From Neocallimastix lanati (nom. inval.) (taxonomy: Eukaryota > Neocallimastigomycota > Neocallimastigomycetes > Neocallimastigales > Neocallimastigaceae), in the NCBI GenBank assembly GCA_016946835.1, contig JACVTC010000066.1:105001-169000 (forward strand): a stretch of 64,000 nucleotides of DNA. Reading direction: 5' to 3'. The position numbers and the translations under genes are program-made. The notes below the pieces were generated by a model. It worked only from the letters and a program-made list of their open reading frames with translations. It had not been told where the DNA came from and searched no databases. How positions within the stretch are numbered: the first letter of the stretch is position 1; each line of letters begins with the position of its first letter. This document shows positions 11,560-24,410 of the stretch, piece by piece.

Positions 11560-11920
11560 CCTGTGCTTTATTAAATAGATTAAAATATTTTTAATGTATT
11601 ATAGGTGCTGTTAGTAAATGTGTATTGATGAGAATTAACAGGACTTCTAACGGCACTATTCCTTTGCCATATCGGTACGACGTCGACTCTCTTGGTAATG
11701 AAAATGTTTTTTGTTAAACCTCTCAAAAAGTAACTCAAGAGAGCTACTGATGATCGGTATTGTATTAGCAAGATATTCCATCCACAAGCCCTACAATATA
11801 CGGAACAGTAGACCCCTGTGAACTTTTTAGGAATTTGTTCACTTAAATGTCCTCCCGTTCCCCAGTATCAAGTTGTAGCTCATCTAAAGCTGAAATTCCA
11901 CCAAGAAGGAATATATAAAT
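11560..11920 (-). pseudogene. LINE C-terminal relic (FLLGG type), copy B
   Basis: Minus-strand translation gives FLLGGISALDELQLD near 11,910, then NKFLKSSQGSTVPYIVGLVDG, interrupted by stops and frameshifts. The FLLGG start and a hydrophobic stretch about 30-40 residues later parallel the longer relic at 12312-12890. The same FLLGG-encoding segment recurs at about 29,330-29,460. Family assignment rests on these mutual similarities and the zinc-finger context of the other copies. Confidence 0.45.
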
Positions 11921-12311
11921 ATATACCTGTTTATGAAATTTTCATATTCTAAAAAATTAGATTATAAAGGAAGTAAGGAAAAATTCCTTACTTTATTGGC
12001 AAATAAAATGAAAAGGTCATCGATGAAATCTAAAGATAAACATCGGCATATTTTTTTTTTTTTTTTTTTTTTTTTTAACGGCAGCAAACTTGTTTCATCT
12101 TTATTAATTAAATATTTGATAAAATATATGTAATAATATAATAAAAAAAAAAAAAAGATAAAAAATAAACAAAAAATAAAACTCAAAATAAAATAAAATA
12201 ATAGTATAATATATTCTAGTTTCATTTAATTAATATTTGTAAGACTTCACAAGGGCATTATTATACTGAAGTATAATAATTAATTTTGACTTCGCAATGT
12301 TAATCATAATT

Positions 12312-12915
12312 TTAAGATACAAAATTATGATCTTCATTGGTTGCGTTAGCCCTGCTGCCCTGTCTTACTGTTTCTTCAGCATTGACGCTCTTGGTAGTAG
12401 TAGTACGATTCGATTTGAACCTATTGAACAAAGACCATTGCTGGCCAATAGCAATAGGTATAATCGATTGGAGAAGTGCCGCAGTAACCACTAAGAATGG
12501 AGTATCAGAATAAGCACCTGATTTCATCTGGCACTTAAATAGATCCTTCCATTCCCTTGTACTGTTATTAATACTTCGACCTCCAAGAAGGAAATTAAAC
12601 ACTTTTTCACACACACTAGAATCAATATACACATTATTTTCAATACTATTACTAACATTACTAAAAATACTATAACTAATATTACTATTACTATTATTAC
12701 TATTACTATTATTACTATTACTATTATTACTATTATTATTATTACTGTTGCTATTATCATTATTACTATTAACAATATCATTTGTTAGGTTGCCACGGTT
12801 AAAAGCATTATATAAAAATAAAATTTTATCATTAACTTTACTACGAATATGATTGAAAAATGGACAATCAATTAACCAATGCCTTATCCATTATTTATTA
12901 CTTTTACAACAGGGA
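12312..12915 (-). pseudogene. LINE-type reverse transcriptase C-terminal fragment, copy A
   Basis: Minus-strand frame with CPCC, then one stop codon, then HWLIDCPFFNHIR, the layout of the C-terminal zinc finger of many non-LTR retrotransposon polyproteins (CxxC...HxxxxC). The frame stays open for about 190 codons through an Asn/Ser-rich repeat (12,650-12,780), VCEKVFNFLLGGRS and TPFLVVTAALLQ to the stop at 12312. The fragment has no RT core. It could be the 3' end of a 5'-truncated insertion, the usual LINE product. Sequence further up (12,900-13,060) may extend it. Confidence 0.55.
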
Positions 12916-14078
12916 CAAAAAATATTTAAATAGATATTTAGACTTAGAGAATATATCTCATATATATTTAATATATATATGTTATGTTATAAAGTTTATC
13001 GAAGAACGAAAACTAGGGACCGCTCACGCTTTCCCGTCTAATGGTAACACTTTTTGTAAATGATTCATTATTAAAAAAAAAAAATTTATTATTTTAATTT
13101 TTAATTCTCATCACCATCCAAAATAATAACCCAAAATAAAAATAAAATAAAAAAAAAAAAAATAAAACAAAATAAAATAAAAAATAAATTAAAATATATA
13201 TATATATAAAGGATAGGAAAGGATAGAAAACTTTTGAACATTTTTTTTTTTTTTTTTTTTTTAGGTTTAGTTTTATTTTTATTTTATTTATTTATTGGGT
13301 TTCTTTATTTTTTTTTATTTTATTTTATTAAATTTTTCTATTTTATTTTATATATATTTAAAAACTTTTCTTTATTTTTTATTTTTATATTTATGTATTT
13401 TTTTATATTTATTTTTTAATAAGTATTTTTATTTTTAATAAGCTCAACTTTTTTTTTTTTTTTTTTGTTTTTTGTTTTTAATAAATTCAAAAAAATTTGT
13501 TTTTGTTTTTTATTTAATCAATAAATATTTTTTTTTTTTTTGGTAATTTTATTTTTAATAAGCTCAACTTTTGTTTTTTTTTTTGTTTTTGTTTTTGTTT
13601 TTAATAAATTCAAAAATTTTTGTTTTGTTTTTATTTAATCAATAAATATGGTAAAAAATTTTATATTAATTTTGTAAATAATAAAGAAAAAAAATATATT
13701 AACAAAAATATTAACAAAAAATAACAATATATTATTAATATTATTATTAATATTACTATTTTTAATAATTTTTTTTTTTTTTAAATTCACAAAATTTAAT
13801 TTTTTTCTATATTATTTAATTTAAATTTCTTTAATTTTTTTTTTATATAAAAAAAAAAAAAATAATAGAAATCTTCAAAACTTTTTATTATAATTTTCCT
13901 AACTTTTTTTTTTTTTTTAGAAAATTATAATGTTCTATATTTATATAGGTAAAAAAAAAATAATAGATTGATAGATAAGTTAAAATAAATTAAAGATTAT
14001 TTTTTTTTTTTCTAATGAAAATAATTTTTTTTTTTTTTTTTTTTGATTTTTGATTTTTTTTTTTTGTATTTAATTAAT
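12916..14078. other. T-rich spacer with a two-copy tandem repeat
   Basis: No gene seen. Contains long T-tracts and a duplicated segment of about 110 bp at about 13437-13650, which reads AATAAGCTCAACTTTT, then T/G-rich sequence, then AATAAATTCAAAAA, then ATTTAATCAATAAATAT, twice. It lies 3' of the CotH/dockerin gene and may include its 3' UTR. Short Phe/Leu-rich frames here are artefacts of composition. Confidence 0.55.
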
Positions 14079-16415
14079 TTAGATCTTAAGAATACCACAC
14101 CAGTGATCATCTTCATAACTCCAGGTACCATATTCATCTTCATCATAGACTATAGTTGACTTTTGACAACATGGGTAACCGATGATGCTAGCCCAACATT
14201 CACTGTATTGTTTCTTACAATTTTCAGCTTGAATACCACACCATTCACCATTTTCAGCACCCCAGGCACCACTTTCATCTTCAATAAGACGGGCACAAGT
14301 AGATTGACAGCATGGGTAACCGTAAGTTTCAGACCAACAGGTAGCATCAGCAGCTTCAGTTTCAGTTGGAGCAACAGTTTCAGTTTCAGTTTCAGTTGGA
14401 GCAACGGTTGGAACTTCAGTTTCAGCAGCATCAGTTTCAGTTTCTTGAGGAGTAGCTGGTTCAGTAGAAGTAGCAACTGGAACTTCAGCATCAGTTGGAA
14501 TTGGAACAGCTTCACCAGAAGCAGAACCAGAGAAGTCCATACCAGCATTTTCTAATTCTTTATTAACTTCATAAGTGAAAGAACCACCTTCTAAATATTC
14601 AGCAGCGAAAGAACAATCCATATCATATAATTTACAAGCATGTCTGAATTTATCGAGAATCCAACGCTTAAGACCGTAGGAAGCAGTGAAATCAGCACTA
14701 ACGGTGGTGAATTCACTGTTAGCTTGATAAGTTTCGTATGGTTCATCCTTCTTACCGGTAAGGTTAATACGACCTGGACGTAAACCGGTAACTGGGTCTT
14801 CAGTCTTATCGGCAAGAACATCAGCATTAATTAAATTCTTAACTTCATCGATGTGATCGAAAAGAACAACTGGGTTGAAGACATCACGAACATATTCCAT
14901 AGCGTATTTATTGAAGGTAGAGTTATCAGCACGAACTAAAACATCAGTAATGTGACGATGAGCAGCATAATCATCATAGGTGAAGAAAGGCCAGTCGTAA
15001 ACGTAAGCGAAAAGTTTCTTATTGTAGAAGAGACCACCGTACATATCACTACCAAGATCAGAATCGTAGTCGTAAGGAATGAACATCCACTTACCAGTTT
15101 GAGGGTTTTTATACATGTAGTAGTTGTGACCGACTAAGTTGAAACGATCCCAAGAACCGACGAGCCATTCAGCGACCATATTCTTAATGAATAAATCAAC
15201 ATCTAAGAATTTTTCTAAATCTTCACGAGTTTGAGCGGCATCAATAGCCTTTAATAAGTCAGTCCATTCAGTTCTATCGGTGACAGAATCATCATCATTT
15301 TCACAGTTATCTAATTCTGGTATGTAAGAAAGGAATTGGTTAACTAAACCACATTTGTATAAATGTTTTGTATCGGCTTCACCGAATTCTCTTTCAATCC
15401 ATTTTTGCTTGATAGAATCATGAATAGAATATAAACCGAAGAATTCGTTGTTAACGTAGAGACGAACGAAACCAGCGAAAGAAGTTGGAATACCCATTTT
15501 ATTGTAAATATCACTACCAATCTTGTTACGAATAACAGATGGATCACGAGCTTCACCACGAAGTCTGAATTGACGAGCACCGAATAAATCATCCTTATCA
15601 TTACGAATCTTAACATTGTAACCTAATTTACCGTAACCACGACCTGAGTTACCACCAAGGGAAAAAGTAACTTTTGAGAAACTCTTTTCTTTACTATAAT
15701 CATCCCAAAAAAAATAATATAGATGTATAAATATGTTGTAATAAATAGGTATTTATTTTTAAAAAAAAAAATTTTTTTTTTCCATAATATAGAACAATAA
15801 AAATAAAAATTATAAAATAATAATAAAATTTAATTAAATATAATAATTTAATACATAATAAAAGTTGGATTGATAATGAAGTTTTTTTTTTATAAATATA
15901 TATAAATATTTGTAAATAAAAAAAAAAATAAAAAATAAAAAAGGTTAATAATAATAATAGAATTAATTAAATAAATAAAATAAATTCATATATTTATTAA
16001 TATATTTATTTTATTATATTGTCTTTTAATTAAAGATAGGTTGTTATTGAATAAAATTCTCTATATATAAAGATATACTTTACCCATTGATTTTGAATGA
16101 CATTGTAGCATTCTTAGTTTTGTAATCTTCAACATCATTAGAGAAAACCTTGGATAATAAAACGTAATCTGGTTCTTCAGCTAACATAAGTTCCATCATT
16201 TGGTCTCCACCAAAAGTATCATCAACAGAATAACCAGAGTTAGCAGTATTGTTAAGACGAGTATAATCTTCATCAGAAATGTTAACATACATTTCACCAA
16301 CTTCCTTATCTAATAATTCAAAAAGTTGTGGACGCTTAATTCCTTCGAAGAAGTTAGAAGAGGAGGAAACAAGACCAGATAATAAAGCTAAACCGAATAA
16401 TAAAGTACACTTCAT
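14079..16415 (-). CDS. Secreted CotH-family protein with two fungal (CBM10-type) dockerins
   Basis: Two exons: 16415-16084 and 15693-14079, with a 390-nt GTAAAG...TATAG intron. The joined frame is 648 aa. Residues 1-20 form a signal peptide (MKCTLLFGLALLSGLVSSSS). The CotH-kinase-like region covers roughly 50-480, with GKLGYNVKIR, QFRLRGEARDP and IRNKIGSDIY, and the GHNYYMYK...GKWMFIPYDYDSDLG motif that carries conserved acidic residues. A Thr/Glu/Pro linker follows (about 505-560). Two dockerins follow, at about 563-598 (CWSETYGYPCC...GEWCGI) and 609-645 (CWASIIGYPCC...HWCGI). Dockerins attach proteins to scaffoldins of the extracellular cellulosome. CotH domains in bacteria are protein kinases of spore coats; the role in gut fungi is not established. 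Expected outside the cell, cellulosome-bound. Codon usage is richer in C/G third positions than in neighbouring sequence, suggesting high expression. Confidence 0.93.
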
Positions 16416-17275
16416 TTTGATATATATTTTATTTAAATTTTATTTATATTTGATGATTATATTAATTTTTTTAATTATTATTTTATTGTTTTTATATTAG
16501 TTTATATTTAAATTTTTATTTTAATGTTTTTTTTTTTTTTTAATTTCTATTAGTCTATAATATTTATTTGTTTTTTTTTTAAAAAGTCTTTTATTATTAT
16601 TTTTATTTTTTAAGACTTCTTTATTCTATATTTATGTTTAGAAATAGTATAATATTATAAGAAAATAAAATCTAATATTATATATTTCTTTTTTATTAAA
16701 ATAATTTAATTTATCTTAAATTTTTAAAATATTGATGAAAAAAAAATAAAAAAACCTTGAAGATAAAAAAAAGAAAAGTGTAAAATTTTAATCCTTTTAT
16801 ATCTTTTTTTTTTTCCTATAAAAAAGAAGGTTTATTTGTATTTTCCTTTTATTACATTTAAAAAAAAACTTTTAATTAAATAAAAAAAAAAATAATTAAA
16901 TTTTGTTTTAGTATAATATTTAATATAATTTTAATTTATATTCATTAACTATAATTATTATAAAAAATAATTTTTTTTTTTTTTTTTTTTAGAAAAGTAA
17001 TACAGAATCAATAGAATTAAATACTTTTACATATATTAACTGTACAAACTAGAAAGGCCTTTTTTTTTTTTTAAAAAAAAAAAATTAATATATTTATATT
17101 TATATTTATATTTATATTTATATTTATATTTAATTATTTATATTTATATATATTTTTAAATTTTAATTATACTTTGAATTATAATAAATCAAACAATATT
17201 TTATTATTATTTCTTAATTTTTTACATTGTTTGATTAAACTATCAATAAATTAATTTAATTTCATATATTTAGAG

Positions 17276-17310
<35 letters not shown>

Positions 17311-17846
17311 TTCAATTATTTATTATTTATTATTTATTATTTATTATTTATTATTTATTATTTATTATTTATTATTTATTATTTATTATTTATTATTTAT
17401 TATTTATTATTTATTAATTATTAATTATTATTTATTATTTATTATTTATTATTTTATTTATTTATTATTTATTATTTATTATTTCTTATGTATCATCTAT
17501 TATTTATTATTTATTAATAAATACTCATATTATTATTTATTATTTATTATTTATTATTTATTATTTAAATGTATTCTTTTTATTTTAAATTTTATTTATA
17601 AAAAATGTTTTCAAACTTTATTAATTATTAAATTTTTAAAACAATATAAAAAAAAATTTTATTTAATTATTTATTTATTTACTTATTTATTTACTTATTT
17701 ATTTACTTAATTTAATTATTTATTTATTTACTTATTTATTTACTTATTTATTTACTTATTTATTTATTTATTTTAATTATGGAATTTAAATAATTAATAA
17801 ATAATTAATAAAAAAGCATGGATGACTAATAAAAAAAAAAACATGT

Positions 17847-17882
<36 letters not shown>

Positions 17883-18114
17883 TGCTACAAACTATAATTA
17901 TATTATTATTTAAAAAAAAATAATAAAAGAAATAAAAATAAAAAGAAAGTACAAATCAAATATTCAAATTAAGCATATAAAAAATAGGCCATGAATAATA
18001 TTTATCTTAATGAACTTTGTTGAATAAAAATTTATAAATACTTTATATAAAGTTAGATTAATATCAATGTTAATCTTATTAACAAATGAAGTTTTGAAAA
18101 GAAAAAAAAAAAAA

Positions 18115-18146
<32 letters not shown>

Positions 18147-19596
18147 AAAAAAACATAAAACTATTAAGCATTAATAATTCCTAATTTATAATTTATAATT
18201 TATAGAAAGTAGATAAAAATAAAAACAAAACAATATAAATAGATAAGGAGAACAATTAATAATTATAATTACTAATTAAATATTAATTAATTAATAAAAA
18301 ATAAAAGAATATTAATCACACAGTAATAATAGTAAAAATTCTGTAACAAAATAAATAAAAAAAAAAAAAATACCCTATTAAAAATATTTTATGATATGAA
18401 TATATGAATATATAAAAAGTATATCTATATATATATATTAATATATATATAAATATACTTCTGTAGGCATAGAAGCATATGTATAAATATATACATATAA
18501 GCATATACATGTAACATATGCATATAAATATAGATATATAAATATAGATATAAACATAAACATAGATATATAAACATAGATATATAAACATAGATACGAA
18601 CATAGATATAAACATAAATATAAACATAAATATAGATATATAAACATAGATATATAAACATATAAATAATTAATTAGTGTCTATTGATTTAATTAAATTT
18701 AATAATTGAATAAATATATTTAATATTTTAATTATCTCTTTTAATTATTTAATTAATTAGCAACTGAATAATATCATGCCAATGAAATAAAAAGAAATGA
18801 AATGAAAAGAAAAGAAAAAAGAATTAATATTTAATTATTAATAATAATATTTAATTATTTAATAATAATATTTAATTATTTAAAAGTAAATTCATAAAAT
18901 TCGTATTTTTTTTATTTTATTTTATTTTATTTTATTTCATCTTATCTTATATTGTATTGTTTTTCTATTATCTAAATTTAAACTATTTTTTTTTCTTTCC
19001 TTTAAAATAAGTTATTATTATTTTGAAAATCTAGATTAAAAAACAATAAAATAAAATAAGATAAGATAAACAATAAAAAAAAAAAAAAATTGATTAAACT
19101 TTACACTAAACATTGGCACATTGGCTCAACCTTTTCATTTATTATTTATTTTCATCTATGATTTAGTTGATAATAGTTTAAATTAATTTTATATTAAAAT
19201 AAAGGATTTAAATTGAAATGAAAAATGAAAATGTGAAAAAAAAAAAATAATAATAAAAATAAAAATAAATAAACGAATGAAAATTAAAATTATTTTCATT
19301 ACGTCGTTTTATATTTTTATAAATATTTATAATTGATATTTTATTATTTATATTTATTTATTAATATTTATTTATTTATTAATATTTATTTATTTATTAA
19401 TATTTATTTATTAATATTTATTAATATTTATTTATTTATTAATATTTATTTATTTATTTATTAATATTTATTTATTAATATTTATTAATATTTATTTATT
19501 TATTAATATTTATTTATTTATTAATATTTATTTATTTATTAATATTTATTTATTTATTAATATTTATTTATTTATTAATATTTATTTATTTATTAA

Positions 19597-19627
<31 letters not shown>

Positions 19628-19912
19628 GATGGATGGAATAGATAATAATTAATATTCTAGTTTCCTATTTTCATATATTACAAATTATATATTAACATTG
19701 AATTAGATAATGAATACATTTACTTTTATGCATCAATAATTTTTTATTTATATTCAATTTTGATTAATATTTAATTTTAATTTATATTTAATTTTAATTT
19801 ATATTTAATTTTATTGTAGGGTATAAAAAAAAAATTTAATTTAATTTATAAAAAAAAAAAAAAAAGACTACATTTTCTTTTTATTGTCTCAAAATACATA
19901 AATATTTAATTT

Positions 19913-19960
<48 letters not shown>

Positions 19961-20462
19961 GTTATTTATATATTTATTTAGTTATTTATATATTTAGTTA
20001 TTTATTTATTTATTTATTTATATATTTAGTTAGTTATTTAGTTAGTTATTTAGTTAGTTATTTATTTATATATTTAGTTAGTTATTTAGTTAGTTATTTA
20101 GTTAGTTATTTAGTTAGGTATTTATTTAGTTATTTATTTAGTTATTTATTAGTTATTCATATATTTAGTTATTTATTTAGTTAGTTATTTAAAAGAAAAT
20201 GATGAAATAAAAAAAAAATGAATCAAAAAAATGAGTAAATTTAAAGTTTAATCTATTTTTAGGTTCCATCAAGAGCTATTAAAATATTTTAATTTAAAAT
20301 AAATGAAATGTACAACGTAACACAATGATATAAATTTTATTTTTAATTTAATAAAAAAACAAATAAATAAAATAAATAAATAAAAAATTTAATAATTATT
20401 TATTTTTTTTTTTTTTTTGTTTTTTATAATTTACACATAATAATGGAGATTAAATATAGAAG

Positions 20463-20493
<31 letters not shown>

Positions 20494-20517
20494 ACAGAAA
20501 TACAGAAAAAAAAAAAG

Positions 20518-20577
<60 letters not shown>

Positions 20578-21565
20578 TAAATAATAATAAATAATAAATA
20601 ATAATAATAATTAATAATATAGAGATTGAAAAATTAAAACTCTTTCAATAATACATGAAATATATAATTATTTTTTTTTATATAATTTATTGATGATAGT
20701 ATCCAATCTAATTATAAAAGCATCTATTTTACTTTTTTGCAAATAATACCAAATACTAATCTCTTAATAAATAACATAAAAACAAACAAAACAAACAAAA
20801 CAAACAAAAAAACATGGAATATAATAAAATATTAATAATTAAAGTTTTAAAAAATTCTCCATAACTTTGTTTATTTCAAATAAATTTTTTTGTTTTTTAA
20901 GTTTTATTGAAAATAAAATTTATTGAAATTAAAAAAGAAAGAAAAAGGAAAAAAAAAAAAAAAAAAAACATCGAGAATAAATAAATCAAATTAATTTTAA
21001 CTTTTAAAGAAATGATAACAATAAAAGTAAAAATAAAAATAAAAATAAAAATGAAAAAAATATAAAAAATAAAATTAAAATTAAAAATAATAATAAATAT
21101 TAAAAAAAGTATAAAATAATAATGAAAATTAAAAAAAAAGTATAAAATAATAATGAAAATTAAAAAAAAAAGTATAAAATAATAATGAAAATTAAAAAAA
21201 AGTATAAAATATAAAATAAAATATAAAATAAAATATATAATTAAAATTAAAATTAAAATTAAAACAATAATGAAAATGAAGGGTTGAGCTAAGCATTAAT
21301 AATGAATATGGAACAAATAAAAAGAAAAGGAAAATTAAAAAATAAATATAAGAAATTAGAAATAAATAATTGAAATTAAAATAAATATAAAAAAAAATTA
21401 AATATAAAAAAAAATTAAAATTAAAATTAAAATTAAAATTAAAAATGATTGATAGCATAGTTATTATGAATGGAAATACATAAAATTTATTATTATAAAA
21501 AATAATAATAATGAAAATGAAAATGAAAATGAAAATGAAACCAATAAACTAATGTAAAAAAAAAA

Positions 21566-21599
<34 letters not shown>

Positions 21600-24365
21600 T
21601 ATATATATATATTTATATTATTAAATTTTAGCCTATCTAAAATAATATACTAGAATTAAATATAACAATAGTATATTTAAACATTTATATTGAAAATATT
21701 AAGTATATAAAAATTCTAGGTTTACTATCATTTTAATTATTAAAATAATTATTATTTTAATTATTATAATTATTAAAATAATTAAAATAATTATTACTTT
21801 AATTATTTATTATTTGTTACTTTAATTATTTATTATTTGTTACTTTAACTATTTATTATTTGTTGTTTTCTTTTTTTATCATCAATAATAACATAAAAAA
21901 AAATAAAAAATAAAAATAAAACTAAAAAAATAAAAAGTAAAAAAATGATTTAATGAATATTTAATAATATTAAAAAATTAAAAAAGGGATACAGTAAAAA
22001 AAAAAAAAAACAGAAAATACAATTAAATCAATATATTCATCATAATTCTATAGATATTGATAGAGATACAGATAGTTAGAAAAATAAAATATAAAATAAT
22101 GAATTATAAAATAATAAAATAGTGAAATATAAAATAATGAATTATAAAATATATAAAATATAAGATAGTATTATTATTCATTGTATTATTATTCCATATA
22201 TTTATTATAATTAATGATTATATAAAATAAAAATACATATCTATTTATTTAAATATATGGAATAAAAATAAAAATGATTAATCATATATTTAAATACACA
22301 TAAATATTAACATGAAATATAAAATAAAATATAAATAAAATAATATATATATATATGAAATATAAATATAAATGTGCGTGTACAATAAAGGAATCGAAGA
22401 TATGAATATGAATAGTTGATCTATATAATAAATAATATTTAATACGTAGACTATAATATGAATAGTTGATCTATATAATAAATAATATTTAATACGTAGC
22501 TATAATCAATAACTATTAATAAATAATTAATAAATAGTTATAATTAATAAATTAGTAATTAATAAATAGTTATAATTAATAAATTAGTAATTAATGAATA
22601 ATGAATAAATAATTTTATCATGAATACTTCATATACAAAGCAATATAAAAATAAAATAAAATAAAATAAAAATATTTAATTTGTATTTCATTTAAATTTA
22701 AAAATACAGAAAAGATAAATTCTTATTTTCATTGTTTTTTTTTTTTTTTTTTTTTATCATATTCATACTAAATATTAATATTTATATTATGTTATATTAT
22801 GTCTTATATAGACATAATATATCTACATCAAATAGAATATATATTATATTTATACTTTTTTTTTTAAAAAAAAAAAAAAAATGACTCAACCATAAAATAT
22901 TATTACATTATAATACTATTTTTTATCTTATTTCTATTCAACCTATCATTTAATTTTATTTATTTATTTATTTATCAATATTTATTTATCAATATTTGTT
23001 CGTTTGTTTATTTATTTATTTATTTAATGTAACGAAATGTATAACACATCATAATGAAATGTATAACACATAATAAGGAAATACAACCCCAAGCAGAAAC
23101 GTGTTAACTGCATTTGTTATGCCAGTAAATAGCCAGTAAATATCACACTTTAATAGTTAATATCTGGTATGGTTCATCATGGGAGATGGTTACTCATTAT
23201 GTGAATCTAAAATTATTATATGTTAACACATAAATTTTTTTTTTTTTTTTTATGTGTTTTATTTGTCACAATAAAAAAAATTTTTTTTTTTTTTTGTGTT
23301 TTATGTGTTTTATTTGTCACAATAATAAAAAAAAAAATTTTTTTTTTTTCAGAAAATAAAAGATTTTAATTGAAATTAAGAGTTTTACCATTAATTAAAT
23401 CATATGAAAATAGTAAATAAAAAAAAAAAAAAAAAATTAATATAATAAATTATAATATAAAATATCTCTATTATTAAATATAAATAAATAAATATGAATA
23501 TAAATAAATAATTATAAATTTAAATAAATTTAAATGAATAAATAAATATGAATATAAATAAATAAATATGAATATAAATAAATAAATAATTATAAATTTA
23601 AATAATTTAAATAAATAAATAAATATGAATATAAAAAAATAATTATAATAATTAAATATAAATATAAATAAATAAATAAATAAATATAAATATAAATAAA
23701 TAAATATAAATATGAATAAATAGATAACTATTAATAAATAATTATAAATATAAATAATTAATTATAAATATATATAATTAATTATAAATATGAACAACTT
23801 ATAAAACTATTAATAACTATAAATTAAATCATTATTATATTTCTTTTTTTTTTTTTTTTTTTTTTTTGAAGAAGAAGGATTCATTTTCTAATATTCTATT
23901 ATGAATCATTTTAATTAAAGAATGGTAATAATAACAATTATAAAAAGTAAAAAAAAAAAAAAAAAGAAGTAAAATAATGGGAATTATTCATTATTAATTA
24001 TAATAATTATAAAAAAAAAAAAAAAAAGAATAAGAAATAAAAGTGATCTATAGGTAATAGAGAACACAATGTATCATGAGTAAAAGTTGACTCATTTCTA
24101 TTTATTTTTGCATTCCTTTCTATATTACTTTTCTTTATTTCGTTAATTATATTTCACATATTCATTATTATGTCTTTTTTCTTTTTCTTTTTTTTTTTTA
24201 ATATAAGCTTGAATTTTATTTAAAAAAAAAAGCAAAAAGAAATAATAATAAAATAAATTATTATTTTTAAATAAATACAACAACTGAAGAATTATTAGAC
24301 AAAGAAATTAAATGTTCAATTCTAGCATCCTAATAGTTACCTAATAATAATCTATTTTAAATTTA

Positions 24366-24410
<45 letters not shown>

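Noticed and set aside
14150-14555. Alternative frames across the dockerin/linker region
   Set aside because: Shadows of the CotH/dockerin gene in other frames, caused by its repetitive Thr/Glu linker.
18316-18661. Tyr/Ile/Phe-rich frames that could look like membrane proteins
   Set aside because: Derived from TA- and TATAA-type repeats; three overlapping frames show the same composition.
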